Below, one piece after another: positions 62,889 to 64,000 of a stretch of 64,000 bases of DNA; position 1 is the first letter of the stretch, and each line of letters starts with the position of its first letter. The notes below the pieces were generated by a model. The model did not search any database, was not told the origin of the DNA, and saw only the letters and a program-made list of their open reading frames with translations. Source of the DNA: Pseudomonas lalucatii. Lineage in GTDB: Bacteria > Pseudomonadota > Gammaproteobacteria > Pseudomonadales > Pseudomonadaceae. The translations under genes were made by a program, and so were the position numbers. The stretch covers positions 248,001-312,000 of the forward strand of contig NZ_JADPMV010000001.1 in the NCBI RefSeq assembly GCF_018398425.1, read 5' to 3'.

Positions 62889-62946
62889 GCCGCCTGTGTC
62901 GCGGCTTCTTAGCCTGCAGGCAACACAGTCCAGCAGGAGTCAGCCC

Positions 62947-64000
62947 ATGTCCATCGTCACCCCTATGCCCGCCGCCGTAAGCGACCAGGCCAGTCTGGCT
63001 GCCCTCGATCGCGCCCATTACATGCACGGCTATCACCTGTTCGACGAGCACCGCCAGCAGGACGCGCTGCAGATCGGCGCTGGCGACGGCGCCTATATCC
63101 AGGACCTGGCCGGCAACCGCTACCTGGATGCGGTGGGCGGCATGTGGTGCACCAATATCGGTCTGGGCCGCGAGGAGATGGTCGAGGCCATCGCCGAGCA
63201 GACCCGCCAGCTGGCCTACGCCAACCCCTTCTGCGACATGGCCAACCCGAGGGCGGTGGAGCTGTGCGCCAAGCTGGCCGAGCTGGCCCCGGGCGATATC
63301 GACCACGTGTTCCTCACCACCGGTGGCTCCACCGCGGTGGATACCGCCATCCGCCTGGTGCATTACTACCAGAACTGCCGCGGCCTGCCGCACAAGAAGC
63401 AGATTCTCAGTCGCCGCCACGCCTACCATGGCTCCACCTACCTGGGCATGTCCCTGGGCGGCAAGCAGGTGGACCGCGAGGGCCACTTCGACTTTATCCA
63501 GGACGGCATCCACCACCTCAGTGGCCCCTATCCCTATCGCGCCCCCGCCGGCCTGAGCGAGGCCGAGTACCTGGACAGCCTGGTGGCCGAGTTCGAGGCC
63601 AAGGTGCTGCAACTGGGGGCGGAAAACGTGGCGGCCTTTATCGGCGAGCCGGTGTTCGGCTCCGGCGGGGTGATGGTGCCGCCGGCCGGCTATCACCGGC
63701 GCATCTGGGAACTGTGCCAGCGCTACGACATCCTCTTTATCGCCGACGAGGTGGTTACCTCCTTCGGCCGCCTGGGGCACTTCTTCGCCAGCGAGTCGGT
63801 GTTCGGCGTGCAGCCGGACATCATCACCACCGCCAAGGGCCTGACCAGCGGCTACCAGCCCCTGGGCGCCTGCCTGTTCTCCGAGCGCATCTGGCAGGTG
63901 ATCGCCGAGCCGGATCAGGGCCGCTGTTTCACCCACGGTTTCACCTATTCCGGGCATCCGGTGGCCTGCGCCGCGGCGCTGAAGAGCATCGAGATCATCC
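62947..64000 (+). CDS. Class III PLP-dependent aminotransferase, C-terminus beyond window
   Basis: At least 351 residues are present, starting MSIVTPMPAAVSDQASLAAL. It has the class III fold with GGMWCTNIGLGREEMVEAIA, DEVVTSFGRLGHFFASESV and the PLP-binding Lys in TTAKGLTSGYQPLG. It is of the omega-amino acid:pyruvate or polyamine aminotransferase type; the exact substrate cannot be fixed. AGGAG precedes the ATG by about nine bases. Divergent from the LuxR regulator. Confidence 0.92.
   Translation, partial: MSIVTPMPAAVSDQASLAALDRAHYMHGYHLFDEHRQQDALQIGAGDGAYIQDLAGNRYLDAVGGMWCTNIGLGREEMVEAIAEQTRQLAYANPFCDMANPRAVELCAKLAELAPGDIDHVFLTTGGSTAVDTAIRLVHYYQNCRGLPHKKQILSRRHAYHGSTYLGMSLGGKQVDREGHFDFIQDGIHHLSGPYPYRAPAGLSEAEYLDSLVAEFEAKVLQLGAENVAAFIGEPVFGSGGVMVPPAGYHRRIWELCQRYDILFIADEVVTSFGRLGHFFASESVFGVQPDIITTAKGLTSGYQPLGACLFSERIWQVIAEPDQGRCFTHGFTYSGHPVACAAALKSIEII

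Overview
The window reads as chromosome from a gamma-proteobacterium of the genus Pseudomonas (inference). It is GC-rich throughout, carries a complete liuRABCDE leucine operon and an isoleucine block in the order I recall for P. aeruginosa PA2557 to PA2552, and ends on its left in a P2/phiCTX-type prophage. No rRNA gene, complete tRNA gene, CRISPR array or transposase is visible.

Region 1 (1 to about 20004) is the structural half of a P2-like (Peduovirus-type) prophage. From the right come a tRNA 3'-end attachment core, a cluster of repeated AT-rich motifs, a candidate cos site, then portal and terminase on the + strand. On the - strand follow scaffold, capsid, head completion, lysis genes, tail completion, baseplate and spike, a long tail fibre with its assembly protein, sheath, tube, E/E' with a -1 frameshift site, and the start of the tape measure, which runs off the left edge. 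Three copies of a 19-bp TGTA/TACA dyad stand in front of the late transcription units and look like Ogr-type activator sites.

Region 2 (20.0 to 24.6 kb) holds small housekeeping and accessory genes: a parvulin, a PilT/PilU-type ATPase, a DJ-1/PfpI protein, a decayed VOC-fold gene, a cupin, a chorismate mutase and a GNAT protein.

Region 3 (24.7 to 62 kb) is a branched-chain amino acid catabolic superlocus. Leucine: liuA (isovaleryl-CoA dehydrogenase), liuB/liuD (methylcrotonyl-CoA carboxylase), liuC (hydratase), liuE (HMG-CoA lyase) and acetoacetyl-CoA synthetase, with the MerR-type regulator liuR. Then come a secreted subtilisin, an AhpD-like protein, a five-gene LIV-type ABC transporter, an OprD-family porin and a second LiuR-like regulator. 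Valine: isobutyryl-CoA dehydrogenase-like protein, enoyl-CoA hydratase, 3-hydroxyisobutyryl-CoA hydrolase, mmsB and mmsA, with an acyl-CoA synthetase and TetR and LysR regulators. Isoleucine: two acyl-CoA synthetases, an AraC regulator, an SDR, a thiolase and an acyl-CoA dehydrogenase. No branched-chain ketoacid dehydrogenase genes are present, whereas three acyl-CoA synthetases (plus acetoacetyl-CoA synthetase) are. This suggests that free branched short-chain acids may also enter here (inference).

Five near-identical palindromes matching TTTACGTTAACGTAAA at 14 to 16 of 16 positions lie upstream of liuR-liuA, the AhpD-like gene, the ABC transporter, the second MerR gene and the first isoleucine-block ligase. 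They outline a LiuR-type regulon across about 20 kb and are the most striking system-level signal here. The window ends with a LuxR-family regulator divergent from a class III aminotransferase that is cut by the right edge.
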